Assembly (NCBI RefSeq): GCF_018531425.1 | Contig: NZ_JAHBOI010000004.1 | Location: 62,001-126,000 of the forward strand | Direction: 5' to 3' | Origin: Paenarthrobacter sp. DKR-5 | Lineage (GTDB): Bacteria; Actinomycetota; Actinomycetes; Actinomycetales; Micrococcaceae | DNA length: 64,000 bases | Shown: positions 56,212-64,000 of the stretch, one piece after another | Layout: each line of letters begins with the position of its first letter | Position numbering within the stretch: the first letter of the stretch is position 1 | Position numbers and translations under genes: made by a program | The notes under the pieces: model-generated | Told to the model about the DNA's origin: nothing | The model's database searches: none | What the model saw: only the letters and a program-made list of their open reading frames with translations

Positions 56212-57210
56212 CTAGTTGGCGTGCAGGGCCTCGTTGAGCGCCACCGCGCGTCCGTCACGCGGCAGCACCTCGACTTCGCCGGTGGTGGAGTTGCGCCGGA
56301 ACAGCAGGTTCGGCTGGCCGGAGAGTTCGACAGCCTTGACGATGGTGGTCGCGTCCTCGCCGTAGGCATCCTTCTGGCCTACGATGCGCACCCTGGTCCC
56401 GGCAGTGACGTAGAGCCCTGCCTCGACGATGCTGTCGTCGCCGATGCTGATCCCGACGCCGGAGTTGGCGCCGAGCAGCACGCGCTGGCCGAGGGCGATC
56501 TTCTCCCGGCCGCCGCCGGAGAGCGTGCCCATGATCGAGGCTCCGCCGCCGACATCGGTGCCGTCCCCGACGACGACGCCCGCCGAGATCCGGCCCTCGA
56601 CCATCGAGGTGCCCAGCGTGCCGGCGTTGAAGTTGACGAACCCTTCGTGCATCACGGTGGTGCCGGGGGCCAGATGGGCACCCAGCCGGACGCGGTCGGC
56701 GTCGGCAATGCGCACGCCCGATGGGACGACGTAGTCCACCATGCGCGGGAATTTGTCGACGCCGTAGACCGTCACCTGGCCGCGGCGGCGCAGCCGGGCC
56801 CGGACCAGTTCGAAGCCTTCGGCCGCCGCCGGGCCGAAGTTGGTCCAGACAACGTTCGGGAGCTTGCCGAAAATGCCGTCGAGGTTGATCGAGTTGGGTG
56901 CCGCCAGCCGGTGTGAAAGCAGGTGCAGGCGCAGATAGGCATCGGCAGTGTCCGCCGGCGCCTCGTCGAGCCCGATCTGCACCCTGACCACCCGCTGTTC
57001 GGTGCCGCGGTCCGGGTCCGCTCCCGCCTCCGCGAGGGCGGCCAGTTCGGCCTCCTGAGGGCCGTCTCCGGAGGCTTCTCCGAGGGCGGGGGCCGGGAAC
57101 CAGACGTCGAGAACCGTCCCGTCCGCGGCGGCGACGGTGGCCAGGCCCAGGCCATGGGCAGACCGGCTGGCCGGCGGCGCGGTGGGAGCAGTGGAGGCGG
57201 TTTCAGTCAT
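56212..57210 (-). CDS. dapD: 2,3,4,5-tetrahydropyridine-2,6-dicarboxylate N-succinyltransferase
   Basis: A 332-residue trimeric acyltransferase of the actinobacterial DapD type. A C-terminal left-handed beta-helix is visible as hexapeptide repeats ([60 protein letters not shown]). The N-terminal 30 residues are Ala/Pro/Thr-rich. It transfers succinyl from succinyl-CoA to tetrahydrodipicolinate. Divergent from dapE. Confidence 0.93.
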   Translation of the reverse strand: MTETASTAPTAPPASRSAHGLGLATVAAADGTVLDVWFPAPALGEASGDGPQEAELAALAEAGADPDRGTEQRVVRVQIGLDEAPADTADAYLRLHLLSHRLAAPNSINLDGIFGKLPNVVWTNFGPAAAEGFELVRARLRRRGQVTVYGVDKFPRMVDYVVPSGVRIADADRVRLGAHLAPGTTVMHEGFVNFNAGTLGTSMVEGRISAGVVVGDGTDVGGGASIMGTLSGGGREKIALGQRVLLGANSGVGISIGDDSIVEAGLYVTAGTRVRIVGQKDAYGEDATTIVKAVELSGQPNLLFRRNSTTGEVEVLPRDGRAVALNEALHAN

Positions 57211-57277
57211 GCCTGCAGTCTATCGTCGGGGCCGTGCCGGGGCCGAACCATGAAGGCCCCGGCGGTAGGCTGGGGCG

Positions 57278-58354
57278 GTGACGACATTGGATCTTTCGCA
57301 GGACGTTTCGCTGCTCACGGCGGCCCTGATCGACATCGAGAGTGTCTCGGGCAACGAGAAGGCTGTCGCCGACGCTGTGGAGGCGGCGCTGCGCGGCCTG
57401 GCTCATCTCGAGGTGCTCCGCGACGGCGACGCCATCGTGGCCCGCACCGACCTGGGCCGGCCGGAACGGGTGATCCTCGCCGGGCACCTCGACACGGTTC
57501 CGCTGCCGCGCACGCCCGGGTCGAAGGGCACCGTGCCGTCCCGCTGGGAAGGGGAGCTGCTGTACGGCCGGGGCGCCACCGACATGAAGGGCGGCGTGGC
57601 GGTGCAGCTGGCGCTGGCCGCGGCGGCGGAACGGCCGAGCCGGGACCTGACCTTCGTCTTCTACGATCACGAAGAGGTCGAGGCGGCCAAGAGCGGGCTC
57701 GGCAGGCTGGTCCGCAACCACCCCGAGCTGCTCGAGGGGGATTTTGCCGTCCTGCTCGAGCCGACGGACGGAACCGTTGAGGGCGGCTGCAACGGCACGA
57801 TGCGCTTCGAGGCCACGACCACGGGCCGGGCAGCGCATTCGGCGCGTGCGTGGATGGGCGAGAATGCCATCCATGCGGTCTCGGAGCTGCTCGGCCGGCT
57901 GGCCGCCTACGAGCCGGCGACCGTGAGAGTGGACGGCCTCGACTACCGGGAGAGCCTGAACGCGGTCAAGATCTCCGGCGGCACCGCGGGCAACGTGATC
58001 CCGGACCGGACCGTTGTGGAAATCAACTACCGGTTCGCCCCGGACAAGACACCGGACGAGGCGGAGGCCCACGTGCGGGAGCTGCTCGCCGGGTATGAGC
58101 TGGTGCGCACCGACGCCGCCGCCGGCGCCCGGCCGGGGCTGAACCACCCTGCCGCCGCGAGCTTCGTCGCGGCCGTGGGAGCGGAACCGAAACCCAAGTA
58201 CGGCTGGACTGACGTTGCCCGCTTCAGCGAACTGGGCATCCCGGCCGTGAACTTCGGCCCCGGGGACGCGCTGCTGGCCCACAGCGACGACGAGCATGTC
58301 TCCGCGGCGGCGGTCCGTGCCTGCCTGAAGGCCTTCCTGGCCTGGCTCGCCTAG
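57278..58354 (+). CDS. dapE: Succinyl-diaminopimelate desuccinylase
   Basis: A 358-residue M20-family dinuclear zinc hydrolase: LAGHLDTVPLPR, GRGATDMKGGVAVQLALA, FYDHEEVEAAKSGLG (the general-base Glu region), EPTDGTVEGGCNGTMRFEAT and FGPGDALLAHSDDEHVSA (last metal ligand). It removes succinate from N-succinyl-LL-DAP. The actinobacterial 358-residue form is matched in length. Followed by a 21-bp hairpin. Confidence 0.94.
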   Translation: MTTLDLSQDVSLLTAALIDIESVSGNEKAVADAVEAALRGLAHLEVLRDGDAIVARTDLGRPERVILAGHLDTVPLPRTPGSKGTVPSRWEGELLYGRGATDMKGGVAVQLALAAAAERPSRDLTFVFYDHEEVEAAKSGLGRLVRNHPELLEGDFAVLLEPTDGTVEGGCNGTMRFEATTTGRAAHSARAWMGENAIHAVSELLGRLAAYEPATVRVDGLDYRESLNAVKISGGTAGNVIPDRTVVEINYRFAPDKTPDEAEAHVRELLAGYELVRTDAAAGARPGLNHPAAASFVAAVGAEPKPKYGWTDVARFSELGIPAVNFGPGDALLAHSDDEHVSAAAVRACLKAFLAWLA

Positions 58355-58385
58355 GGCGGACGGCGCAACGGCGCCTGCCGCGCAG

Positions 58386-58431
58386 TACGACGGAGGGCTC
58401 CGGACCGTGCGGTCCGGAGCCCTCCGTCGTA
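58386..58431. terminator. Long bidirectional hairpin terminator
   Basis: Perfect 21-bp inverted repeat (58386-58406 against 58411-58431) with a 4-base GTGC loop between convergent dapE and gluD. The core reads GGAGGGCTCCGGACC. Confidence 0.9.
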
Positions 58432-58460
58432 TTGCGGTGAATCTGTATTGTGGTGAATCC
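58429..58460. repeat. Tandem 16-bp repeat
   Basis: Two adjacent 16-mers, GTATTGCGGTGAATCT and GTATTGTGGTGAATCC, differ at two positions and lie between the hairpin and the gluD stop. Confidence 0.8.
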
Positions 58461-58462
58461 GA

Positions 58463-59326
58463 TCAGTCGCCGGCGGCGCTGCCGGCTGCCACCGGAGCCC
58501 TGGTGCCCTTGGCGATGCGCTGGTTGCGGCGCATCCGGCTTTCCAGGAACTTCGCGACGCCGGCCAGCAGCAGGCACAGGCCCACATAGATCACGCCGGC
58601 AATGATCGCTGCCGGGATGATCGGGGAGCCGTACTGGGCCTGCGAGCCGAAGTACTTGGCCTGGAACAGGATTTCGTTGTAGGTCACGATGAACCCGAGG
58701 GCTGTGTCCTTCAGGATCACCACCAGCTGGGCAATGATCACGGGGAGCATGGCCCGCACGGCCTGCGGCAGCAGGATGCTGGTCATCACGGTGGACTTGC
58801 GCAGCCCGATCGCGAAACCTGCCTCCTTCTGGCCGCGGGGCAGCGACTCGATGCCCGCCCGGAACACCTCGGCCAGCACCGAGCCGTTGTACAGGGTTAG
58901 CCCGACGACGACGGCGATGAACGGGGAGATGCCCTGCACACCGAGCGTGGGCAGGCCGTAGTACATGATCATCATCAGGATCAGCAGCGGCACGGCCCGG
59001 AAGAGTTCGGTGAAGGCCAGGCACGGGACGCTGATCCAGCGCCGGTCCGAGAGCCGGCCGAATGCCAGCACAATGCCAAGGACCAGGCTGAACACAGCGG
59101 CGGTGGCGAAGGCAGAAAGCGTGGCCCCGATAGCCTGCAGCAGGGTCTGCTGCACCAGCGGGAAGCTGAACAGCTGCCACTTGCGGGCCTGGAACTGGCC
59201 GCTCTCCGCAAAGCGGTAGATGACGAACCCGATGATGGCCACGACCACGAGGAGCGTCACCACACTCAGCACCCGGTTGCGGGCGACAGCCTTGGGCCCG
59301 GGGGTGTCGAACAGGACGGAGCTCAT
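58463..59326 (-). CDS. gluD: Glutamate ABC transporter permease (GluD-like)
   Basis: A 287-residue polar amino acid permease (HisM/GlnP type). The start ATG (59324-59326, MSSVLFDTPG) overlaps the upstream permease stop and has AAGGTGG just before. The permease loop PRGQKEAGFAIGLRKSTVMT is present. C-terminal tail basic. Its partner is the adjacent gluC product. Confidence 0.93.
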   Translation of the reverse strand: MSSVLFDTPGPKAVARNRVLSVVTLLVVVAIIGFVIYRFAESGQFQARKWQLFSFPLVQQTLLQAIGATLSAFATAAVFSLVLGIVLAFGRLSDRRWISVPCLAFTELFRAVPLLILMMIMYYGLPTLGVQGISPFIAVVVGLTLYNGSVLAEVFRAGIESLPRGQKEAGFAIGLRKSTVMTSILLPQAVRAMLPVIIAQLVVILKDTALGFIVTYNEILFQAKYFGSQAQYGSPIIPAAIIAGVIYVGLCLLLAGVAKFLESRMRRNQRIAKGTRAPVAAGSAAGD

Positions 59327-59970
59327 CGCGCCACCTTCCACTTGTTTTCGAAGTAGCGCTGCAGCAGGGAGAGCAGGAAGACCAGCACCACGAAGACCAG
59401 CGCCACCCACAGCAGCCCGGCCATGGCCGGTTCGCCGCGTTCGGAGAGGTTGGCACGGATGGCCCCCGCCTCGGCGACGGAGAAGCCGGCGGCCACCGTG
59501 GTGTTCTTCAGCAGCGCGATGAACACGCTGAACATCGGCGGAATGACCGCACGGAACGCCTGCGGGAGCACGATGAGCCGGAGGGACTGGCTGAACGGCA
59601 GGCCGATGGCACGCGCAGCTTCAGCCTGGCCGACCGGCACGGTGTTGATGCCGGAGCGGATCGCCTCGGCGACGTAGGTGGCCGTGTACAGGCTCAAGCC
59701 GACGATTGCCGCGGTCATGAAGGAGATCTCCGGCAGGCCCAGCTTCGGGTAGCCGAGGGCGAAGAAGAAGAGTACGAGCGTCAGCGGGGTGTTGCGGACG
59801 GTGTTCACGTAGAACGTGCCGGCCGCGCGCATGGCGGGCACCGGCGAGACGCGCATGGCGGCCACGATCGTTCCCAGGATGAGGGCGAAGATGGCCGAGA
59901 AGAAGAACAGGATCAGGGTGTTTTGGAACCCGGTGGTGAAGAGATCCAGATTGTTCAGCAGTGTGTTCAC
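59323..59970 (-). CDS. gluC: Glutamate ABC transporter permease (GluC-like)
   Basis: A 215-residue permease with about five helices: FQNTLILFFFSAIFALILGT, FYVNTVRNTPLTLVLFFFAL and VPVGQAEAARAIGLPFSQSL with the EAA-type loop. Overlaps gluD by 4 bp (ATGA). A hairpin precedes it, downstream of gluB. Confidence 0.93.
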   Translation of the reverse strand: MNTLLNNLDLFTTGFQNTLILFFFSAIFALILGTIVAAMRVSPVPAMRAAGTFYVNTVRNTPLTLVLFFFALGYPKLGLPEISFMTAAIVGLSLYTATYVAEAIRSGINTVPVGQAEAARAIGLPFSQSLRLIVLPQAFRAVIPPMFSVFIALLKNTTVAAGFSVAEAGAIRANLSERGEPAMAGLLWVALVFVVLVFLLSLLQRYFENKWKVAR

Positions 59971-59992
59971 GCAGAACCGCTTTCAATCAAGG

Positions 59993-60029
59993 ATGCGGGG
60001 ATGCCCGGACAGGCCGGACATCCCCGCAT
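59993..60029 (-). other. mRNA hairpin between gluB and gluC
   Basis: ATGCGGGGATG (59993-60003) pairs with CATCCCCGCAT (60019-60029), 11 bp, with an inner CCGG/CCGG pairing. On the minus-strand transcript it follows the gluB stop and has no U-tract, so it is more likely an mRNA-protecting or attenuating element than a full terminator. Confidence 0.6.
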
Positions 60030-60036
60030 GAGTTTT

Positions 60037-60945
60037 TTAGTAGTTTTCTACGGCCGGCTGTTCCACCTTGGTTCCGGTGGTGCCCAGCGTGCTGTCGTAG
60101 ATCTTCTTCCAGGTGTCCTTGCCGTCGGTGAACAGCTTGTTGATGAAGGTGCGCAGCGCGGTGTCGCCCTTCTTCAGGCCCACACCGTACTTCTCGACGG
60201 TGAAGGGCTGGCCGACGACCTTCAGGGCGTCAGGCTCCTGGGAGGCGTAGCCCAGCAGGATGGCCTGGTCGGTGGTGACAGCGTCCACCTGGCCGCTCTT
60301 GAGCGCCTCGACACACTGCGAGTAGGTGTCGAACTCCGTGGTCTTGGTGTCCTTGAAGTTGGCCTTGATGTTCTGGATCGGGGTGGAGCCGGTGGCCGAG
60401 CAGACATTCTTGCCCGCCAGGTCCTTCTCGCTGTTGATCGACGTGTTGTCCTTCTTCACCAGCAGGCCCTGGCCGGTCACGAAGTACGGGCCGGCGAAGT
60501 CGACGAGCTTCTTACGCTTGTCGGTGATGGAGTAGGTGCCGACGTAGTAGTCGATGTCGCCGTTGGCGATGGCGGACTCGCGGTTGGCCGACGGGATCGG
60601 CTTGAACTCGATCTTGTCCTTGCTGTAGCCCAGCGACGCGGCGATCCACTTGGCGATCTCGATGTCGAAACCGCTGTATTCGCCGGTTGCCGCGTCCTTG
60701 AAGCCGAGGCCGGGCTGGTCCTGCTTGACGCCGATGCGGACCTTGCCGGCCGACTTGATGGCGTCGAACGTCGGGCTGCCGGTCAGCGACACATTCTGCG
60801 CCACCGTGTAGGACGGCGCAGGGGAGCCGCCAGCGTTCGGCGCGGTGGAGGATCCGCCGCCGCCGCCACAGGCGCTCAGCGCCAAGGCTGCAACAGCGGT
60901 CAGCGCCGCTGCGAAACCGGCTTTCCTTCGAGTGGAGGACTTCAT
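60037..60945 (-). CDS. gluB: Glutamate-binding lipoprotein (GluB)
   Basis: A 302-residue family 3 solute-binding protein. The signal peptide ends with lipobox ALALSAC (Cys at about residue 26) followed by a Gly/Ser linker. Binding-domain motifs: VRIGVKQDQPGLGFKDAATG, EYSGFDIEIAKWIAASLGY, IDYYVGTYSITDKRKKLVDF and the terminal GVGLKKGDTALRTFINKLF. Located between gluA and gluC on the minus strand. The following hairpin probably boosts its mRNA relative to gluCD. Confidence 0.93.
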   Translation of the reverse strand: MKSSTRRKAGFAAALTAVAALALSACGGGGGSSTAPNAGGSPAPSYTVAQNVSLTGSPTFDAIKSAGKVRIGVKQDQPGLGFKDAATGEYSGFDIEIAKWIAASLGYSKDKIEFKPIPSANRESAIANGDIDYYVGTYSITDKRKKLVDFAGPYFVTGQGLLVKKDNTSINSEKDLAGKNVCSATGSTPIQNIKANFKDTKTTEFDTYSQCVEALKSGQVDAVTTDQAILLGYASQEPDALKVVGQPFTVEKYGVGLKKGDTALRTFINKLFTDGKDTWKKIYDSTLGTTGTKVEQPAVENY

Positions 60946-61016
60946 TGTTTCCCTTTCATTGGTCGGCCGTTCGTGACGGCCAATGGGTGCGTTACTCCGT
61001 GAGTGGCGGAGGGGTG

Positions 61017-61772
61017 TCAGTGCGTGAGGATCTTGGACAGGAAGTCCTTCGCCCGGTCGCTCTTCGGGTTGGTGAAGAACTCCTCCGGCTGCGCGTCTTC
61101 GACGATCTGGCCGTCAGCCATGAAGACCACGCGGTCGGCGGCTTTGCGGGCGAAGCCCATCTCGTGCGTGACGACGATCATCGTCATGCCTTCCTTGGCC
61201 AGCTGCACCATCACGTCGAGAACCTCGTTGATCATCTCCGGGTCCAGCGCCGAGGTGGGCTCATCGAAGAGCATCACCTTCGGCTTCATTGCCAGCGCAC
61301 GGGCGATTGCCACGCGCTGCTGCTGGCCTCCGGAGAGCTGGGCCGGAAGTTTCCCGGCCTGGGAGGCGACGCCGACGCGTTCGAGCAGCATCATCGCCTG
61401 CTTTTCCGCCTCGTCCTTCTTCATCCCCTTCACCTTGATCGGGCCCAGCGTGACGTTCTCGAGGATCGTCTTGTGGGCGAACAAGTTGAAGGACTGGAAG
61501 ACCATGCCGACGTCGGCCCGCAGCCGGGCCAAATCCCGGCCTTCGGCCGGCAGCAGCTTGCCGTCGATCTTGATGGTGCCGCCGTCGATGGTCTCCAGCC
61601 GGTTGATGGCACGGCAGAGCGTCGACTTGCCGGACCCGGAGGGCCCGATGACCACCACCACCTCACCCTTACTGACTTTGAGGTTGATGTCCTGTAGCAC
61701 GTGGAGCTGACCGAAGTGCTTGTTCACCCGGTCTACATCAACCAGTGCCGTTGCTTGGGCGTCTGTCGTCAT
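61017..61772 (-). CDS. gluA: Glutamate ABC transporter ATP-binding protein (GluA)
   Basis: A 251-residue ATPase: Walker [30 protein letters not shown], signature [15 protein letters not shown], Walker [15 protein letters not shown], and H-loop [18 protein letters not shown]. First gene of the gluABCD operon. Divergent from the LOG-family gene. Confidence 0.95.
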   Translation of the reverse strand: MTTDAQATALVDVDRVNKHFGQLHVLQDINLKVSKGEVVVVIGPSGSGKSTLCRAINRLETIDGGTIKIDGKLLPAEGRDLARLRADVGMVFQSFNLFAHKTILENVTLGPIKVKGMKKDEAEKQAMMLLERVGVASQAGKLPAQLSGGQQQRVAIARALAMKPKVMLFDEPTSALDPEMINEVLDVMVQLAKEGMTMIVVTHEMGFARKAADRVVFMADGQIVEDAQPEEFFTNPKSDRAKDFLSKILTH

Positions 61773-61911
61773 AGGAAGAATCTAGCGAAGTTTGAGCCCT
61801 GTTAGCTCCACGGGCCGGACATTCGGTCCGATCGTGATTGAACGGATACCTATGCGGGACTGAACCGGGCCCGCGGCGGCGCCGGAACCGGGCTGGGTTA
61901 ACCTAAGGGGC

Positions 61912-62757
61912 ATGAGCACCGACGCCGACCCGAACAGCATGCCGCCAGGCCGCACCCCGCCCCGGCGTTCCGCCGAAGCCTCGGCCGGAGGCGCCGCGGG
62001 AGCCGGCCGGCACGTGCCCTCGCGCCGGAAAGGGCCGCTGGAGCTGCGCCGCGGCCAGGCGAAGCAGGAGACGGCAGACCAGCACCTGCTCGATACGCGC
62101 AACCCGTCAGGCTTCACCCACACGGACCCTTGGCGGGTGCTGCGGATCCAAAGCGAATTCGTCGAAGGCTTCGGCGCCCTCGCGGACCTGGGGCCGGCCG
62201 TGAGCGTCTTCGGCTCCGCGCGCACGCGCCCGGGATCGGCGTTCTACGACATCGGCGTAGAGGTCGGCCGCAAACTCGCCGAGGCGGGCCTTGCCGTCAT
62301 CACCGGCGGGGGACCCGGCGCCATGGAGGCCGTGAACAAAGGCGCAGTGCTGGGCGGCGGGGCGTCCGTTGGCCTGGGCATCGAGCTTCCGTTCGAGCAG
62401 GCCATGAACGAGTGGGTGGACCTGGGCGTGAACTTCCGCTACTTCTTCGCCCGAAAGACCATGTTCGTCAAGTACGCGCAGGGCTTCGTTGTGCTGCCCG
62501 GCGGCCTGGGGACGCTCGATGAACTGTTCGAGGCGATGGTGCTCGTACAGACCGGCAAAGTCACCTCCTTCCCGATCGTGCTGGTCGGCACCCAGTTCTG
62601 GGGTCCGATGGTGGACTGGATCCGGAGCACGCTCGTGGCGGAGGGCATGATCGCCGCCGAGGACGTGGGACTGATCCAGGTGGTCGACGATCCGGCGGAA
62701 GCGGTGCACCTGGTGCTTGGTGGCGGCAAGCGTCCCCCCGTGGCCAGCCAGGACTGA
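61912..62757 (+). CDS. LOG-family (TIGR00730) nucleoside 5'-monophosphate phosphoribohydrolase
   Basis: A 281-residue protein. After a polar, Pro/Arg-rich N-terminus (about 1-70) the Rossmann-like core shows VSVFGSARTRPGSAFYDIGV, ITGGGPGAMEAVNKGA and VLPGGLGTLDELFEAMVLVQ, the motifs of cytokinin-activating LOG enzymes and relatives. In bacteria it probably hydrolyses nucleotides to free bases; the substrate is not known. AGGGGC precedes the ATG. Confidence 0.9.
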   Translation: MSTDADPNSMPPGRTPPRRSAEASAGGAAGAGRHVPSRRKGPLELRRGQAKQETADQHLLDTRNPSGFTHTDPWRVLRIQSEFVEGFGALADLGPAVSVFGSARTRPGSAFYDIGVEVGRKLAEAGLAVITGGGPGAMEAVNKGAVLGGGASVGLGIELPFEQAMNEWVDLGVNFRYFFARKTMFVKYAQGFVVLPGGLGTLDELFEAMVLVQTGKVTSFPIVLVGTQFWGPMVDWIRSTLVAEGMIAAEDVGLIQVVDDPAEAVHLVLGGGKRPPVASQD

Positions 62758-62797
62758 AACCGGCAGTGCCCGCGGCCGCTCGTGGCACCATGGTGCT

Positions 62798-63142
62798 GTG
62801 AGCTTTTTCCTCGTCTTCCTCGCTGTCGCCCTCGCCGGCCTCACGGCATTCGTCGCAGCCGGCATCCCGCGCCGCGCTGCCCGGAATGCCGCCGGTGATT
62901 CGACGCTCGACGGGATGAGCGAGCCGGTTCCCAGTCTGCCGCCGGTGCTGCTCCCGGAGCATGCGGCGCCGCAGGATGTGGACCGGCTGCGGTTCGCCCT
63001 GGGCCTGCGCGGCTACCGGATGGACCAGGTCGATGAAGTCCTGGACCGGCTCCGGGACGAGCTGGCCGCCAAGGACACCCGGATCCGCAGGCTGGAAGAA
63101 GAGCTGGCCGGGCGCACCGCTCCGGCCGGGGACGCGCCGTGA
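62798..63142 (+). CDS. DivIVA-domain membrane protein
   Basis: A 114-residue protein: an N-terminal helix (FLVFLAVALAGLTAFVAAG), a short linker, then a DivIVA-like pole motif RFALGLRGYRMDQVDEVLDR followed by a coiled coil (RDELAAKDTRIRRLEEEL). Small proteins of this type in actinobacteria localise to membrane curvature or septum. GTG start at 62798. Its stop overlaps tag (GTGA). Confidence 0.85.
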   Translation: MSFFLVFLAVALAGLTAFVAAGIPRRAARNAAGDSTLDGMSEPVPSLPPVLLPEHAAPQDVDRLRFALGLRGYRMDQVDEVLDRLRDELAAKDTRIRRLEEELAGRTAPAGDAP

Positions 63143-63723
63143 CCGGACTGGTAGCCGGATCCGACGGAAGGCTGCGCTGCGGCTGGACGCAGATGTCGGG
63201 CAGCCCCGACTACGAGCGGTACCACGACGAGGAGTGGGGCCGGCCGGTGACCGGGGAACACGCGCTCTTTGAGCGGATCAGCCTGGAGGCTTTCCAATCC
63301 GGGCTGAGCTGGATCACCATCCTGCGCAAGCGTGAAGCCTTCCGCGCCGCCTTCGACGGCTTCGATCCGGCAAAGGTAGCGGCCTACGGCGAGGACGACG
63401 TCGCCCGGCTGATGACGGACGCCGGAATCGTGCGCAACCTCGCCAAGATCAAGGCCACGATCGCCAACGCGCGGGCCGTGCTGGAGTTGCCTGAGGGCGA
63501 AACGCTTGTCTCCCTGCTCGCCGCGCACGCCCCGGCCGAGCCCCGCGTCCCCGCAGGCCTTCACGACGTGCCCGCCACGACCGCGGAGTCGGCAGCGCTG
63601 GCGAAGGCGCTGAAGGCCCGCGGCTTCCGCTTCGTTGGACCGACCACCGCCTACGCGATGATGCAGGCCGTCGGAGTGGTCAACGACCATGTGGCGGGCT
63701 GCTGGATCCGCGGCGATGGCTGA
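63139..63723 (+). CDS. tag: 3-methyladenine DNA glycosylase I
   Basis: A 194-residue enzyme that removes 3-methyladenine from DNA. The zinc-snap residues are seen: RCGWTQ (Cys) and YHDEEWG (His) at the N-terminus, and NDHVAGCW (His, Cys) at the C-terminus. The family core ERISLEAFQSGLSWITILRK is intact. The GTG start overlaps the DivIVA-domain gene by 4 bp. Confidence 0.95.
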   Translation: MTGLVAGSDGRLRCGWTQMSGSPDYERYHDEEWGRPVTGEHALFERISLEAFQSGLSWITILRKREAFRAAFDGFDPAKVAAYGEDDVARLMTDAGIVRNLAKIKATIANARAVLELPEGETLVSLLAAHAPAEPRVPAGLHDVPATTAESAALAKALKARGFRFVGPTTAYAMMQAVGVVNDHVAGCWIRGDG

Positions 63724-64000
63724 GCCCCGGCAGCAGGCGCCGACCGCTCCCGCCCCGGCGCGCGGCGGCACGCTGAACGAAAAGCTCTGGGCCGCCGCTG
63801 CTTCCGCGGCGGCCGCCGCACGCCGCTGGCCATGGTGGCTGCAGGTGAGCGTGCTGTACTTCGGGACGCGGATTTACGGTTTCGGCGTCTTTGCCGTGGC
63901 CGCCCTGCACCAGGGGGCAAGCCCGTGGGGAGCCGGGAAGCCGGACTACTGGCACTTCCTGCAGATCTGGGACAGCGAGTGGTACTCGAAGATCTACCAG
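63716..64000 (+). CDS. Membrane mannosyltransferase-like protein, N-terminal part
   Basis: The frame begins at an ATG overlapping the end of tag by 8 bp and runs off the window, so only 95 residues are visible. A Pro/Ala-rich cytoplasmic start is followed by a helix (VSVLYFGTRIYGFGVFAVAA) and WHFLQIWDSEWYSKIYQ, whose W-D-x-x-W-Y pattern resembles PIG-V-type mannosyltransferases. The assignment rests on this motif and is provisional. Confidence 0.55.
   Translation, partial: MAEPRQQAPTAPAPARGGTLNEKLWAAAASAAAAARRWPWWLQVSVLYFGTRIYGFGVFAVAALHQGASPWGAGKPDYWHFLQIWDSEWYSKIYQ

Overview
This window looks like a chromosomal segment of a high-GC actinobacterium of the Micrococcaceae (Arthrobacter/Pseudarthrobacter type). 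The basis is gene content and family signatures, not a database search: an actinobacterial-type DapD, a DUF3090 gene, gluABCD order, a 7Fe ferredoxin next to dapC, a DivIVA-domain/tag pair, and frequent GTG/TTG starts. I saw no rRNA, tRNA or CRISPR array.

Left core block (1-19.7 kb): the end of a BadF-type kinase; a MacB-like ABC exporter pair; a four-gene minus-strand operon for a four-carbon acid sugar (KdgT-type permease, DUF1537 kinase, PdxA2-type dehydrogenase, DeoR regulator), with coupled or abutting junctions throughout; a pirin; an OpuC-type osmoprotectant ABC operon closed by a strong hairpin; an AlaA-like aminotransferase; a PPK2 kinase; xseAB; a membrane protein; ispH; rmuC; and ychF.

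Accessory block (about 19.73-38.2 kb): it begins 5 bp after ychF and contrasts sharply with both flanks. Intact genes (DUF1003, VOC, DUF2231, DUF488, a cytochrome b/molybdopterin oxidoreductase fusion, aconitase, LapA, DMT transporter, SPFH/slipin, SRPBCC, DUF3090) are interleaved with gene wrecks: DUF3090, CopC, NERD, SdhB, a truncated DMT copy, a desaturase tail, a frameshifted small protein and an IS110 transposase relic. The block is bracketed by 424-bp direct repeats from the DUF3090 gene (19734-20157 and 37718-38141). It also carries, near its right side, an echo of the last 36 bp of ychF (36619-36653). Together these suggest a degenerated integrated element that used the ychF 3' end and/or DUF3090 homology. 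That is inference; no intact integrase is visible.

Right core block (38.2-64 kb): an oligopeptide ABC operon whose OppB-type permease carries an extra six-helix stretch and whose two ATPases are fused, interrupted by an antisense PH-domain-like gene; an SGNH hydrolase; typA; a small membrane protein; an ArsR-like regulator divergent from an MFS exporter with a palindromic site between them; fdxA; dapC; gltA; a secreted lysozyme-like protein; dapD; dapE; the glutamate uptake operon gluABCD; a LOG-family hydrolase; a DivIVA-domain protein; tag; and the start of a membrane mannosyltransferase-like gene. Lysine/peptidoglycan precursor synthesis (dapC, dapD, dapE), glutamate uptake and citrate synthase sit close together.
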